Positions 17,512 through 25,244 of a DNA stretch of 64,000 nucleotides are shown in pieces. Source of the DNA: Dokdonella koreensis DS-123 (lineage in GTDB: Bacteria > Pseudomonadota > Gammaproteobacteria > Xanthomonadales > Rhodanobacteraceae); assembly GCF_001632775.1 (NCBI RefSeq), contig NZ_CP015249.1, positions 4,010,686 to 4,074,685 of the forward strand. Reading direction: 5' to 3'. The stretch's first letter is position 1; every line of letters starts with the position of its first letter. The notes beneath the pieces are model-generated. The model was given only the letters and a program-made list of their open reading frames with translations. It did no database searches and was not told the DNA's origin. The position numbers and the translations under genes are program-made.

Positions 17512-18408
17512 TCATTCCGCGGCGATCTTCGCAAGGCCTTCGAGCAGTTCGGCCTTGCGCCCTTCCTGCGGCCAGCCGACCACCTCGTGGACGACCCTGC
17601 CGTCCTTGAAGAAGTAGAACGTCGGCGTGGCCCAGCTGTCGATCATCGGCCACCCGCGCTGGCGGTCGACGTACGCCATCGAGAACGGCGCATGGTCCTT
17701 TTCCCAGGCCAACACCTGCGCCGTGTCGATCATCGCCGTCTGCGGCAGCACCCAGATCGACTGCTGCGCAAAGCGTCCGCGCAATGTCTCGTCCCGGGCG
17801 ATCTGCACCGCTGCGGCCTGGCTGAAGCCGCACAAGGGATGCGCAACGACGACGACCGTCGACGTGCCGAGGTCGGCCGCCTGGCGGACCAGCGTCCTGC
17901 CCTGGTCCTGGACCGACCACAGCATCGGCCCGTCCGATCCGCCTGCCGCGTCGCGGAACGCCGGCAGCGTGACGCCCAGTGACGGCATGGCCTGCGCGAA
18001 GCGGCGCGCATCCTCGAGCATGCGCGCGGCGACGAAGGCTTCGAGCATCGATTGAGGATGGCGCCCGCTGATGGCGTTTCGCGCCGCCAGCACGTCGTAG
18101 ACCGCCTTCATCTGCACGACATAGGCACGCTCGAGCGTGTAGCCAGCGGCGATGGTGGCCGCGCGGAACACCAGGTCCAGGTCCGCACTGGCGACCGCCT
18201 GCAGGTCTCCGGTCGCGACCGCCTGAAAGTGCTCGCGGTAACTGGCCGCGATCAGGGTGGCACGTTCGGGCTCGGGACGATCCATCGCCGCCGTTTGAAC
18301 GCCCACGAGGACGTCGTAGTCTTTCTGCAGATCGCGCACCGGGCCTGCCGTCGCCACCGACGCGCCCGCGACGACCGCGTACAACCACGCCAACCGTTTC
18401 GTTTTCAC
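17512..18408 (-). CDS. exported thioredoxin-fold protein with a CGFS site
   Basis: A 298-residue protein with an N-terminal signal segment (KTKRLAWLYAVVAGASVATA), a helical middle part, and a C-terminal thioredoxin-like domain (about 170-298). In that domain VVVVAHPLCGFSQAA places one cysteine (C193) where thioredoxins have CxxC, and ATPTFYFFKDGRVVHEVVGW carries the usual cis-proline (about P262). The CGFS string is the active site of monothiol glutaredoxins, though the remaining fold reads as thioredoxin-like, as in TraF/conjugal-type proteins. GTG 18408 is chosen because GGGAG lies six bases upstream. It follows a small secreted Cys-tailed protein by 93 bases on the same strand, suggesting a shared job. 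Confidence 0.68.
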   Translation of the reverse strand: MKTKRLAWLYAVVAGASVATAGPVRDLQKDYDVLVGVQTAAMDRPEPERATLIAASYREHFQAVATGDLQAVASADLDLVFRAATIAAGYTLERAYVVQMKAVYDVLAARNAISGRHPQSMLEAFVAARMLEDARRFAQAMPSLGVTLPAFRDAAGGSDGPMLWSVQDQGRTLVRQAADLGTSTVVVVAHPLCGFSQAAAVQIARDETLRGRFAQQSIWVLPQTAMIDTAQVLAWEKDHAPFSMAYVDRQRGWPMIDSWATPTFYFFKDGRVVHEVVGWPQEGRKAELLEGLAKIAAE

Positions 18409-18501
18409 ATGCCGCTCCCGGAACCGCCGGCCACGGCCACTACGGCCGTGGCCCGCCACGGAACACGGCAGGGCTCCGGTTCCCAGGGCCCTGCCGCATG
18501 C

Positions 18502-19062
18502 TCACTGGATGTAGGTCAGACAGCCACTCATGCAGATGAAGTTGTTGCCGAACTCGCAGGTCGCCCGGGAGACGCACTTGTAGTTGAAGTGGTCCGCGGC
18601 CACCGCCTCGCTGCCCTTGCCGTAGAGCGCCTGCAACTGCGCATCGCGGTCGGTGGTTTGGCGCAGGCGCAGCGTGCCGAGCGTGTCCTGCGCGCCGAAC
18701 AGGCTCAGCACCTGGAAGGCCTCGCTGACGCCGAGCTCGGCTTCGAGGTCGTCGTAGCGATAGCCGGTCAGGCCGCGTTCGTTGAACGTCAGGCTGCCGA
18801 GGAAGCGCGTGCGCGCGTGGGTGCTCAACCGATCGAGCGGCGAGCCGCGGCCCAGCTGGGTGTCGAGGTGCTCGGCCAGGTCGCGCTCGGACTTGATCGG
18901 CGCAAGGAACTGCTCGATGTCGCGTCGCCGCTGGACCTCGGCGTCGAGCGCGGGCTGCATGCTCGCGTCGATCACGGCCGGGCCTTGCCGGCTGCCGAGC
19001 TCGGTCGCCTCGCAGGCGATCGGGAACAGGGCCGCAGCGGCCAGTATCAGGTGCCATTTCAT
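18502..19062 (-). CDS. small secreted protein with a four-cysteine C-terminal tail
   Basis: A 186-residue protein of no recognised family. ATG 19062 has AGGAG upstream and yields a signal peptide (MKWHLILAAAALFPIACEA). The middle is polar and helical, with an FLAPIKSERDLAEHL region and LGSLTFNERGLTGYRYDDLE. The last 25 residues hold four cysteines spaced C-x5-C-x7-C-x3-C (KCVSRATCEFGNNFICMSGC) and end LTYIQ. Such a tail could form two disulfides or be the functional peptide. The next gene on the same strand encodes an exported thioredoxin-fold protein, which might process these cysteines. That link is inferred from position only. Confidence 0.6.
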   Translation of the reverse strand: MKWHLILAAAALFPIACEATELGSRQGPAVIDASMQPALDAEVQRRRDIEQFLAPIKSERDLAEHLDTQLGRGSPLDRLSTHARTRFLGSLTFNERGLTGYRYDDLEAELGVSEAFQVLSLFGAQDTLGTLRLRQTTDRDAQLQALYGKGSEAVAADHFNYKCVSRATCEFGNNFICMSGCLTYIQ

Positions 19063-19633
19063 CGGTGCTTTTCTCCTTTGGTTGTCGGGTTTCATGCCGA
19101 CCGGCCTGTGCCTGCCCCGGGCAGCCGGATGGCGCCACACCACATCGATGAGTCATCGCTTCGGGTCGCTGGGGAACGGCCTCCTTGGGCCTTCGCGGCC
19201 GTGTCTGGTGATCGGGTCGGGAAGCGGATCGCGCCGGATGCCTGCGGACATGCCGGGCGACGCGATCGCGGCGGGCGCGGGTCGCGGGCGGCATGGCAGG
19301 CGTACGAGGTAGGCGGCACCGGACGGGAGAAACGGCGGGTTGCCGCGGCGGCGGGCATGGCCCGGCGCCGCGTCAGTCGAGGCAGCAGCGCAAGCGGATG
19401 CAGGTGCCCGACCCCGCCCGCGGGCGTCCGGTGCGAGTGCGCATCCGGGGCCGCCATTCGCAGCCTCCGGCTGGGCCGATCGATCCCGCGGCATCGTCGT
19501 GTGCACGGCTTCTCCCTGAAGCGCCCCGTCGTGCCGAGACTGGCACAACGCACACACGCATGCAAGTTTCACTTACATGTTTTGTGAAAGTATCGATAGC
19601 AATCCGACGGATCCCGCACCGCGGGTAGCGCCG
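19063..19633. other. 571-base region without a gene
   Basis: Several overlapping ORFs on both strands cross this stretch but have random Arg/Pro/Ala-rich composition and no ribosome-binding sites, so none is called. An AT-richer patch near 19561-19605 contains the sequence at 19574-19590 described separately. Promoters for the leftward Cys-tail operon should lie here. Confidence 0.5.
19574..19590. promoter_or_regulatory. possible second copy of the Rrf2-region site
   Basis: TACATGTTTTGTGAAAG agrees at 14 of 17 bases, in the same orientation, with the sequence at 20992-21008 just upstream of the Rrf2 gene. It lies in an AT-rich patch 44 bases beyond the stop codon of the flavin oxidoreductase gene. 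It may be an operator for something transcribed leftward toward 19062, or chance. Confidence 0.3.
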
Positions 19634-20539
19634 TCAGCGAGACAGCAGCGACTGATGCGCGCCGACGCCGGCCTGCACGCCGTCACCGACCGCGAACGCG
19701 ATGCTGCCCGCGGCACGCGCCGCGTCGCCGCAGGCGAACACGCCCGGCACCGAGGTCTCCTTGATCGCATCGGTGCGCAGGTAGGCGCCCATCGGCCCCT
19801 CGTCCATCGCGCAGCCGAGTTGCGCCGCCACGGAGCCGTTCACCTGCGTGCGGCTCAGCGTGAACAGGCCGTCCAGCACCACCCGGCGTCCGTCGGCCAG
19901 CGCCAGCGTGGCCATGTCCACGAGACACTCCACGCGTGCAGGCTCGATCGCGACACCGCGCGCCGCCAGCGCCTCGCGCTGCGCGGCATCCGGCGCGTAG
20001 CAGCCGTTGGTGAACAGCGTGACCGTGCCCCAATCCGGCAGCATCATCGCGTGGTGGTGCGACAGGGCACTCGTCGCCAGGACGCCGATGCGGCCTCCCC
20101 CCAGTTCGTAGCCGTGGCAGTACGGGCAATGGAACACGCTGCGGCCCCAGCGCGAGGCCAGGCCGTCGATCGGCGGCAACTGGTCCTCCACGCCGACGGC
20201 CAGCACCAGGCGGCGCGCACGGACCGTGGCGCCATCGGCCAGGGAGACGGCGAATCCGTCGCCGTCCGCTTGCGCGCCGGTCGCGGCACCGTCGTGCCAG
20301 CGCACGGTCGGATAGGCCAGCACCTCGGCGCGGCCGGCCGCGGCGATGTCGCCCGGTGCGCGCCCGTCCTGGCCGAGGAAACCGTGCGAATGGGCGGCGA
20401 AGCGGTTGCGGCGCACGCCGGCATCCACCACCAGCACCCGGCGCCGCGCGCGCGCCAGCTGCAGGGCCGCCGACAGGCCGGCGTAGCTGCCGCCGATCAC
20501 CACGACGTCGGCGTCGTAGCGGGGAATTTCAGTGTGCAT
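19634..20539 (-). CDS. FAD/NAD(P)-dependent oxidoreductase, thioredoxin reductase-like
   Basis: A 301-residue flavoprotein. The N-terminal Rossmann motif is VVVIGGSYAGLSAALQLARA (residues 12-31), the redox pair is C138 and C141 in FHCPYCHGYE, and the C-terminal FAD motif reads VPGVFACGDAARAAGSIAFA. Length and layout match low-molecular-weight thioredoxin reductases, but there is no dedicated thioredoxin gene next to it, so the electron acceptor is unknown. It is translated from a start that overlaps the end of the upstream Rrf2-type regulator gene by 11 bases, so both are on one transcript. Regulator-oxidoreductase pairs of this kind usually respond to electrophile or redox stress; the inducer is not evident here. 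Confidence 0.82.
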   Translation of the reverse strand: MHTEIPRYDADVVVIGGSYAGLSAALQLARARRRVLVVDAGVRRNRFAAHSHGFLGQDGRAPGDIAAAGRAEVLAYPTVRWHDGAATGAQADGDGFAVSLADGATVRARRLVLAVGVEDQLPPIDGLASRWGRSVFHCPYCHGYELGGGRIGVLATSALSHHHAMMLPDWGTVTLFTNGCYAPDAAQREALAARGVAIEPARVECLVDMATLALADGRRVVLDGLFTLSRTQVNGSVAAQLGCAMDEGPMGAYLRTDAIKETSVPGVFACGDAARAAGSIAFAVGDGVQAGVGAHQSLLSR

Positions 20540-20984
20540 GGATGTGCGTGCTCCGTGGATGCGCCGCCAGGCGGTGGCCGAAGTCCGCCGCCAGGGCGGC
20601 CAGGGTGATGCCGCCCAGACGCGCCGTCAGCAGGGCTTCGGCCTCCTGGAAGGCGTCGTCCAGCGCCGCGTTGACGGCCTGCTCGACCAGGCAGACCGGA
20701 TCGGGCGTGCGATGGCCGATCGCGAACAGCGCGGGCGCGCCCACCGCCGTGTAGATGTCGTGCAGCGTCACCACGGCCGGGTCGCAGGTGACGACCCAGC
20801 CGCCGCCGTGCCCTTTCGTCGAGCCGACATAGCCCAGGGTCCGCAAGCCCGCCAGCGTGCGCCGCACGACCACCGGATGGGTCTGGAGGTAGCCGGCCAG
20901 CGCCTCGGAGGTGAGCGGCCGGTCGCTGTGGATCATGTGCAGCAGCACATGGAGGACGGAGGAAAGCCGGCTGTCGCTTTTCAT
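20529..20984 (-). CDS. Rrf2-family transcriptional regulator lacking the Fe-S cysteines
   Basis: A 151-residue winged-helix repressor: SSVLHVLLHMIHSDRPLTSE, LAGYLQTHPVVVRRTLAGLR, then TKGHGGGWVV for the wing. NsrR/IscR members bind an iron-sulfur cluster through three clustered cysteines near residues 90-105; here only C67 and C98 are present, so a cluster is unlikely and thiol chemistry is a more plausible sensor. It is the first gene of a two-gene operon with the flavin oxidoreductase. An 11-base palindrome centred within 20992-21008 lies just upstream of its start and is a natural candidate for autoregulation. Confidence 0.83.
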   Translation of the reverse strand: MKSDSRLSSVLHVLLHMIHSDRPLTSEALAGYLQTHPVVVRRTLAGLRTLGYVGSTKGHGGGWVVTCDPAVVTLHDIYTAVGAPALFAIGHRTPDPVCLVEQAVNAALDDAFQEAEALLTARLGGITLAALAADFGHRLAAHPRSTHIHAH

Positions 20985-20991
20985 ATAACTC

Positions 20992-21008
20992 TACATGTTA
21001 CATGAAAG
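20992..21008. promoter_or_regulatory. candidate Rrf2 operator upstream of its own gene
   Basis: TACATGTTACATGAAAG contains CATGTTACATG, a perfect 11-base palindrome apart from its centre base, 8 to 24 bases upstream of the regulator start at 20984. A protein bound here would block ribosome or polymerase access. A related sequence lies at 19574-19590. Confidence 0.45.
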
Positions 21009-21128
21009 CCCGCAAACGGAAAGTGGCGCTCGCCTCCGCACCCGCAAGGACGAAGCGGCTGCCGCCGCCGGCGTGCGACGACCGCCCGTCGAAACGCCGG
21101 CACGCAAACACCGGCCGCACGACCTACC

Positions 21129-22013
21129 ATGCGCGCCATGCCCGCATCCCCTGCCTCTTCGCCCACCGCCTACGAACGCTACCGGCCGTGGCAGCGCCTG
21201 GTCGAGACCGGCTTCTGGGTCGGCACGATCCTCGTCAACGCCGTCGCCAACAGCATCACCGTGCTGATGGATGCCCGGCGTTCCGGCCTGGACACCGCCG
21301 ACTGGGAACCGGCCGTCTGGGAAGGTTCCAGCGCGCTGCTGTGGCTCGTGATCGTGCCGTGCGTGGTGTGGTTCACGCGCCGCGTGCCGTTCCAGTGGGA
21401 CGGCCTGCGCCGCTACCTCGCCTTGCACCTGGCGGCCAGTGTCCTGGTCTGCCTGGTCCACGTCGGCGGCATGGTGGGCCTGCGCGTGCTGGCCTACCGC
21501 GTGATGGGCGGCACCTACGTGTTCGGCGACTGGCCGGTGGAACTGGGCTACGAATATCTCAAGGACGTGCGCAGCTACGCCGGCATGGTGCTGGCGATCG
21601 AGGTCTACCGCCTGGCGCTGCGCCGCCTGCAGGGCGAGGCCAGCCTGCTCGCCGCACCCGACGAAGGCCCCCCGCTCGAATCGGTGGAGCGGCCCGAACG
21701 CTTCCTGGTGCGCAAGCTCGGCCGCGACTTCCTGGTCGCCGCCAACGACATCGAATGGCTGCAGGCCGCCGGCAACTACGTCAACCTGCGCGTGCGCGGC
21801 CACGACTACCCGCTGCGCAGCACGATCGCCGGCATCGAGGCACGGCTGGATCCTGCGCGCTTCGCGCGCGTGCACCGCAGCTACATCGTCAACCTCGACC
21901 GCATCGTCTCGATCGAACCGCTCGACACCGGCGACGCCCGCCTGCACCTGGCCGACGGCAGCACGCTGCCGTGCAGCCGGCGCTACCGCGCCGATCTCAA
22001 GGAGCGGGTCTGA
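21129..22013 (+). CDS. membrane-bound LytTR-type transcriptional regulator
   Basis: A 294-residue protein with about four transmembrane helices in the first 170 residues (for example WVGTILVNAVANSITVLMD, LLWLVIVPCVVWF, LALHLAASVLVCLVHVGG) and a C-terminal LytTR DNA-binding domain (about 193-294: RFLVRKLGRDFLVAANDIEW, AAGNYVNLRVRG, ARFARVHRSYIVNLDRI, STLPCSRRYRADLKERV). LytTR domains bind DNA as ten-stranded beta folds. A membrane sensor fused directly to LytTR, without a kinase, is common in Lysobacterales and Bacteroidetes. ATG 21129 or 21138 could start it; neither has a strong ribosome-binding site. No clear target gene adjoins it, since the next genes belong to a different, lower-GC islet. 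Confidence 0.82.
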   Translation: MRAMPASPASSPTAYERYRPWQRLVETGFWVGTILVNAVANSITVLMDARRSGLDTADWEPAVWEGSSALLWLVIVPCVVWFTRRVPFQWDGLRRYLALHLAASVLVCLVHVGGMVGLRVLAYRVMGGTYVFGDWPVELGYEYLKDVRSYAGMVLAIEVYRLALRRLQGEASLLAAPDEGPPLESVERPERFLVRKLGRDFLVAANDIEWLQAAGNYVNLRVRGHDYPLRSTIAGIEARLDPARFARVHRSYIVNLDRIVSIEPLDTGDARLHLADGSTLPCSRRYRADLKERV

Positions 22014-22120
22014 CCGGCGCGGATGCCGCGGCATCTGCCATCGCGCATCGGATGCTTCCCGGACGACTGCCCAGCGGGACGTCAGCGGTCACGGGTTCGT
22101 GGTTTACCATGACATCGAGC

Positions 22121-22126
22121 TATAGC
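22121..22126 (+). promoter_or_regulatory. possible -10 element for a leaderless islet transcript
   Basis: TATAGC lies 11 bases before the ATG of the MazG-like gene, within an AT-rich patch. No Shine-Dalgarno sequence lies between them (GCATCACACCA precedes the ATG). If this is the -10 element, the mRNA would be leaderless or nearly so. No good -35 hexamer was found. Confidence 0.3.
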
Positions 22127-22137
22127 GCATCACACCA

Positions 22138-22488
22138 ATGAACGACGACATTCGCGAACTTCAAGCTTCCCTGCGAACTTTCGCCCAGGAGCGGGATTGG
22201 GGCCAGTTCCATAGCCCCAAGAACCTGGCCAGCGCCCTGTCAGTGGAAGCAGCCGAGCTGCTGGAACACTTTCAGTGGGTAACGGAGGAGCAAAGTCGCA
22301 ATCTGCCTCCCGCCAAAGTCGACCAGGTGAGCAGTGAAGTCGCCGATGTCCTGCTCTACCTGCTGCAGCTGTGCGACAAGCTGGATATCGATCCGATCGA
22401 CGCAGCGAAGGCAAAGATCGCCACCAATGCGCAGAAGTACCCGGTTGCGCTGGCGAAGGGCAACAGTACCAAGTACACCGAGCGCTGA
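22138..22488 (+). CDS. MazG-like nucleotide pyrophosphohydrolase
   Basis: A 116-residue all-alpha NTP pyrophosphohydrolase. The metal-binding ExxE...ExxD signature of the family is present as E37-A-A-E40 and E67-V-A-D70 (LSVEAAELLEHFQW; SSEVADVLLYLLQL). Members hydrolyse NTPs or dNTPs to the monophosphate and pyrophosphate; small single-domain versions act in house-cleaning or alarmone control. The G+C content is visibly lower than in flanking genes. It ends 23 bases before the nuclease-helicase gene on the same strand, so they are probably co-transcribed. That pairing suggests nucleotide-level signalling or depletion coupled to nucleic acid attack, but this is inference. Confidence 0.85.
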   Translation: MNDDIRELQASLRTFAQERDWGQFHSPKNLASALSVEAAELLEHFQWVTEEQSRNLPPAKVDQVSSEVADVLLYLLQLCDKLDIDPIDAAKAKIATNAQKYPVALAKGNSTKYTER

Positions 22489-22511
22489 CCGCAGCAGGGG
22501 GAGCGCCCAAC

Positions 22512-24380
22512 GTGATCGTCTATCAGGCGACGAAATCGCAATTTCTCGAAGATGCCGACAAGCGAGCGATCGAGCACGTCATCGCCAGTGAGTATCTGAA
22601 GAAGACCAACCGGTACGCCCCCGACGCCGAGATCAGGGCGTGGCGTGCGTCGCTGGGCCAGATGGCCGACGTGCTGGCGGACCCAGACTTGGCCGACGAC
22701 ATGGGCGTGGGTATCGAGTTCGGCATTCCGCAAACCTCCAAGCGTGTCGATTTCATCCTGTCCGGCCGGTCCGATGACGGACGACCTCATGTGGTGATCA
22801 TCGAGCTGAAGCAATGGTCGGAGTCGAGATTGACCGACAAGGACGGCATCGTGATTGCGCGTCGTGGCGGTCGTGCCGAGACCGAAGGCCCACACCCGTC
22901 GTACCAGGCCTGGTCCTATGCGGCTCTGCTGGAAGGATTCAACGAGGCGGTCTACGAGCATGGCGTGGCGCTGCGGCCCTGCGCCTACCTGCACAACTAC
23001 TTTCCGGACGGCGTGATCGATCATCCACGCTACGCGCCCTATATCGACAAGGCACCGCTGTTCCTGCGTGGCCTCACCGAGCGTCAGCGTCTGCGCGACT
23101 TCATCAGGCAGCACGTCAGACACGGTGACAATGCCGAGCTTCTCTATCGAATCGACGAGGGCCGCATTCGACCATCCAAGATGCTCGCCGACAGTCTCGT
23201 AGAGATGCTCAAAGGCAATCGCGAGTTCGTGCTGATAGACGACCAGAAGCTCGTCTACGAAACCGCGATCGCCAGAATTTGCAGCGCTTCCACGGAAAGG
23301 AAGCACGTGCTCATCGTCCAGGGCGGCCCAGGCACGGGAAAATCCGTCGTAGCCATCAACCTCATCGTTGAGCTGTCACGGCGAGGATTGCTGAGCAAGT
23401 ACGTGTCGAAGAATGCGGCACCGCGCGCCGTCTACCAGGAACGATTGCGCGGTCATCGCAGACAGGTGGAGATTTCAGCGATGTTTGGAGGTTCGGGCGG
23501 CTTCATCGAGACGACGGCCAACACCTTCGACGCGCTGATCGTCGATGAAGCCCATCGCCTCAACGAGAAGAGCGGCCTCTACGCCAATCTCGGCGAGAAT
23601 CAGATCAAGGAGCTGATCGCCGCTGCGAGGTGCGCCGTCATGTTCGTCGATGACGACCAGATCGTGACCTTGAGCGACATCGGCCATTCGCGCGAGTTGG
23701 AGCGATGGGCCGGGGCATTGGGTGCCGAGGTCACGCATCTGCAACTGGCATCGCAGTTTCGATGCGGTGGATCGGACGGCTACTTGGCGTGGCTGGACAA
23801 CATGCTGGGCATTCGTGAAACGGCCAACGACCATCTTGATCGAGAGCTCTTTGATTTTCGCTTGCTCGACTCGCCGACTGAGCTGCATGCGTTGATAGCC
23901 GATCGGAATGCGTCCAACAACAAGTCCCGCATGGTGGCCGGCTACTGCTGGGACTGGACGAGCAAAGCGAATGCCGATGCCTATGACATCGTCATTCCTG
24001 AATTCGGCTACCAGAAGCGCTGGAACCTGGATCGGGATGGCAGCCTTTGGATCATGGCACGCCACTCGATCGAAGAGGTCGGCTGCATCCATACCTGTCA
24101 GGGACTGGAGCTGGACTATGTCGGTGTGATCATTGGCCCGGACTTGCAGGCCCGCGATGGCCAACTGGTCACCTCCCCCGAGAAGCGCTCGCGCATGGAT
24201 CGTTCGATCCGCGGCTACAAGGCCTTGATGAAGACCGATCCGGAGACCACACGGGCACGTGTCGACCGCATCATTCGCAACACCTACCGCACGTTGATGA
24301 CTCGCGGACTGAAGGGCTGCTACGTGTGGTGTGCGGATGCGGGCACTCGGCAGTACTTCGCCGATCACCTCAAGGGATAG
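22512..24380 (+). CDS. PD-(D/E)XK-like nuclease fused to Schlafen-group-3-type (DUF2075) helicase
   Basis: A 622-residue protein from GTG 22512, after a weak AGGGGGAG site. Residues 70-135 look like a PD-(D/E)XK nuclease: RVDFIL (D80), VIIELKQW (E98, K100) and YQAWSYA. An SF1-type ATPase follows: Walker A VQGGPGTGKS (269-278), Walker B LIVDEAH (342-348), VMFVDDDQIV, the QFR motif near 415, and a late HTCQGLELDYVGVIIG. The ATPase corresponds to the family once called DUF2075, now linked to group 3 Schlafen helicases. The pattern predicts ATP-driven translocation with nucleic acid cleavage. Codon and base use differ from its neighbours, a sign of transfer. Pairing with a MazG-like enzyme suggests an anti-phage or stress role, not proven. 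Confidence 0.82.
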   Translation: MIVYQATKSQFLEDADKRAIEHVIASEYLKKTNRYAPDAEIRAWRASLGQMADVLADPDLADDMGVGIEFGIPQTSKRVDFILSGRSDDGRPHVVIIELKQWSESRLTDKDGIVIARRGGRAETEGPHPSYQAWSYAALLEGFNEAVYEHGVALRPCAYLHNYFPDGVIDHPRYAPYIDKAPLFLRGLTERQRLRDFIRQHVRHGDNAELLYRIDEGRIRPSKMLADSLVEMLKGNREFVLIDDQKLVYETAIARICSASTERKHVLIVQGGPGTGKSVVAINLIVELSRRGLLSKYVSKNAAPRAVYQERLRGHRRQVEISAMFGGSGGFIETTANTFDALIVDEAHRLNEKSGLYANLGENQIKELIAAARCAVMFVDDDQIVTLSDIGHSRELERWAGALGAEVTHLQLASQFRCGGSDGYLAWLDNMLGIRETANDHLDRELFDFRLLDSPTELHALIADRNASNNKSRMVAGYCWDWTSKANADAYDIVIPEFGYQKRWNLDRDGSLWIMARHSIEEVGCIHTCQGLELDYVGVIIGPDLQARDGQLVTSPEKRSRMDRSIRGYKALMKTDPETTRARVDRIIRNTYRTLMTRGLKGCYVWCADAGTRQYFADHLKG

Positions 24381-25244
24381 CGCGACCTGCCTCACCGCGC
24401 AGCGATCGACCAGGCCCGCGCCGGGCGCGTAGGTCGGGTCGTTCACTTCCAGCGCCTCGGCGGCAGCAACTCGAACGGCCCGGGCATCGGATCGGGGATC
24501 ACGGCATGCCAGGCGAAGCCGGCCGTGCTCTGGAAGAAGCCGCACCCTTTGCGCGTGAACCGGCTGGGCGCCGCCGCGCCGGCGACGGCTACGGTGCGGC
24601 CACCCCGGCAGCGCCGAAGAGCCTGGCCTTGGCGATGGCAGCCGAGTCGGCGCAGGCGAGGCCCAATCTCAACCCCTGAGACGCCGGCCGGCGAGGATGC
24701 ACTCCGTCGCCCGCATTCCCTCCCCTGGCCGGGCGACGACACCACTCTCCCGCAGCCGCTCGTCGTGAGACGCCGGAACTGCGGGAATCTTTTTTTGAAG
24801 GCGGCCCAAGGCCACACACGGACCGCCGGGTCAGGCGAACGGGTCGTCCGCAGGGGTGGAGGCAGGCCCGCCCCGGCAGGGCCGGCGCGCGTCGCCGCAT
24901 CGCCGATCAGCCCATCGTTGGCTTCGGCGGCATCCGGGAATTCATGCCGCAGGCAGCGGCCGCAGTAGCCGGCGCGGACGAACGGATCGGCCTCGATCCG
25001 CGTGCGCGCAGCGGCACGATCCGCTGCGTCCAGCACCTGCACGGCACCGTCGCCGTCGGTGAACGGGCCACACAGCACCCGATGACCGAGCGCCGCCTGC
25101 GTCCGCAGATGGCGCACATGCGCCAGCAGCGGCGCCTCCGTCAGCAGGCCGGGCTGCCGGCGGCCAGGATCGCGACGAAGCGGGCCGCCGCCGTCGGCCT
25201 TCAGGCGTCCGCTGCGCCGATCCCGCGGCTGCGCGCGGGCGCGG
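24381..25244. other. 864-base degenerate region without an intact gene
   Basis: Between the nuclease-helicase and the TonB receptor no complete gene was found. On the minus strand, pieces of plausible protein appear in different frames: a YCII-like segment (24910-25190, listed separately) and a short piece near 24443-24560 ending GFAWHAVIPDPMPGP. The long plus-strand ORFs are Arg/Pro-rich and not credible. The stretch looks like decaying sequence at the edge of the islet. Confidence 0.5.
24910..25190 (-). pseudogene. YCII-related domain, frameshifted remnant
   Basis: Reading leftward, ARFVAILAAGSPA (25185-25147) matches the first strand of YciI-like proteins but then meets a stop. One frame over, LLTEAPLLAHVRHLRTQAAL continues with GHRVLCGPFTDGDGAVQVLD, IEADPFVRAGY and LRHEFPDA, which is the rest of a YCII domain. 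A one-base loss near 25147 would explain the shift. No start codon precedes the N-terminal piece (an in-frame stop lies about ten codons upstream), so the gene appears dead. A truncated product from GTG 25117 remains formally possible. Confidence 0.6.

Noticed and set aside
19092..19572. Two minus-strand ORFs of about 140-157 codons in the 19063-19633 gap
   Set aside because: No ribosome-binding site, no recognisable fold, Arg/Pro/Ala-rich composition; not called.
24443..25117. 224-residue minus-strand ORF
   Set aside because: Only its first part is protein-like (YCII fragment); the remainder is a mixture of frames, so it is described as a remnant.
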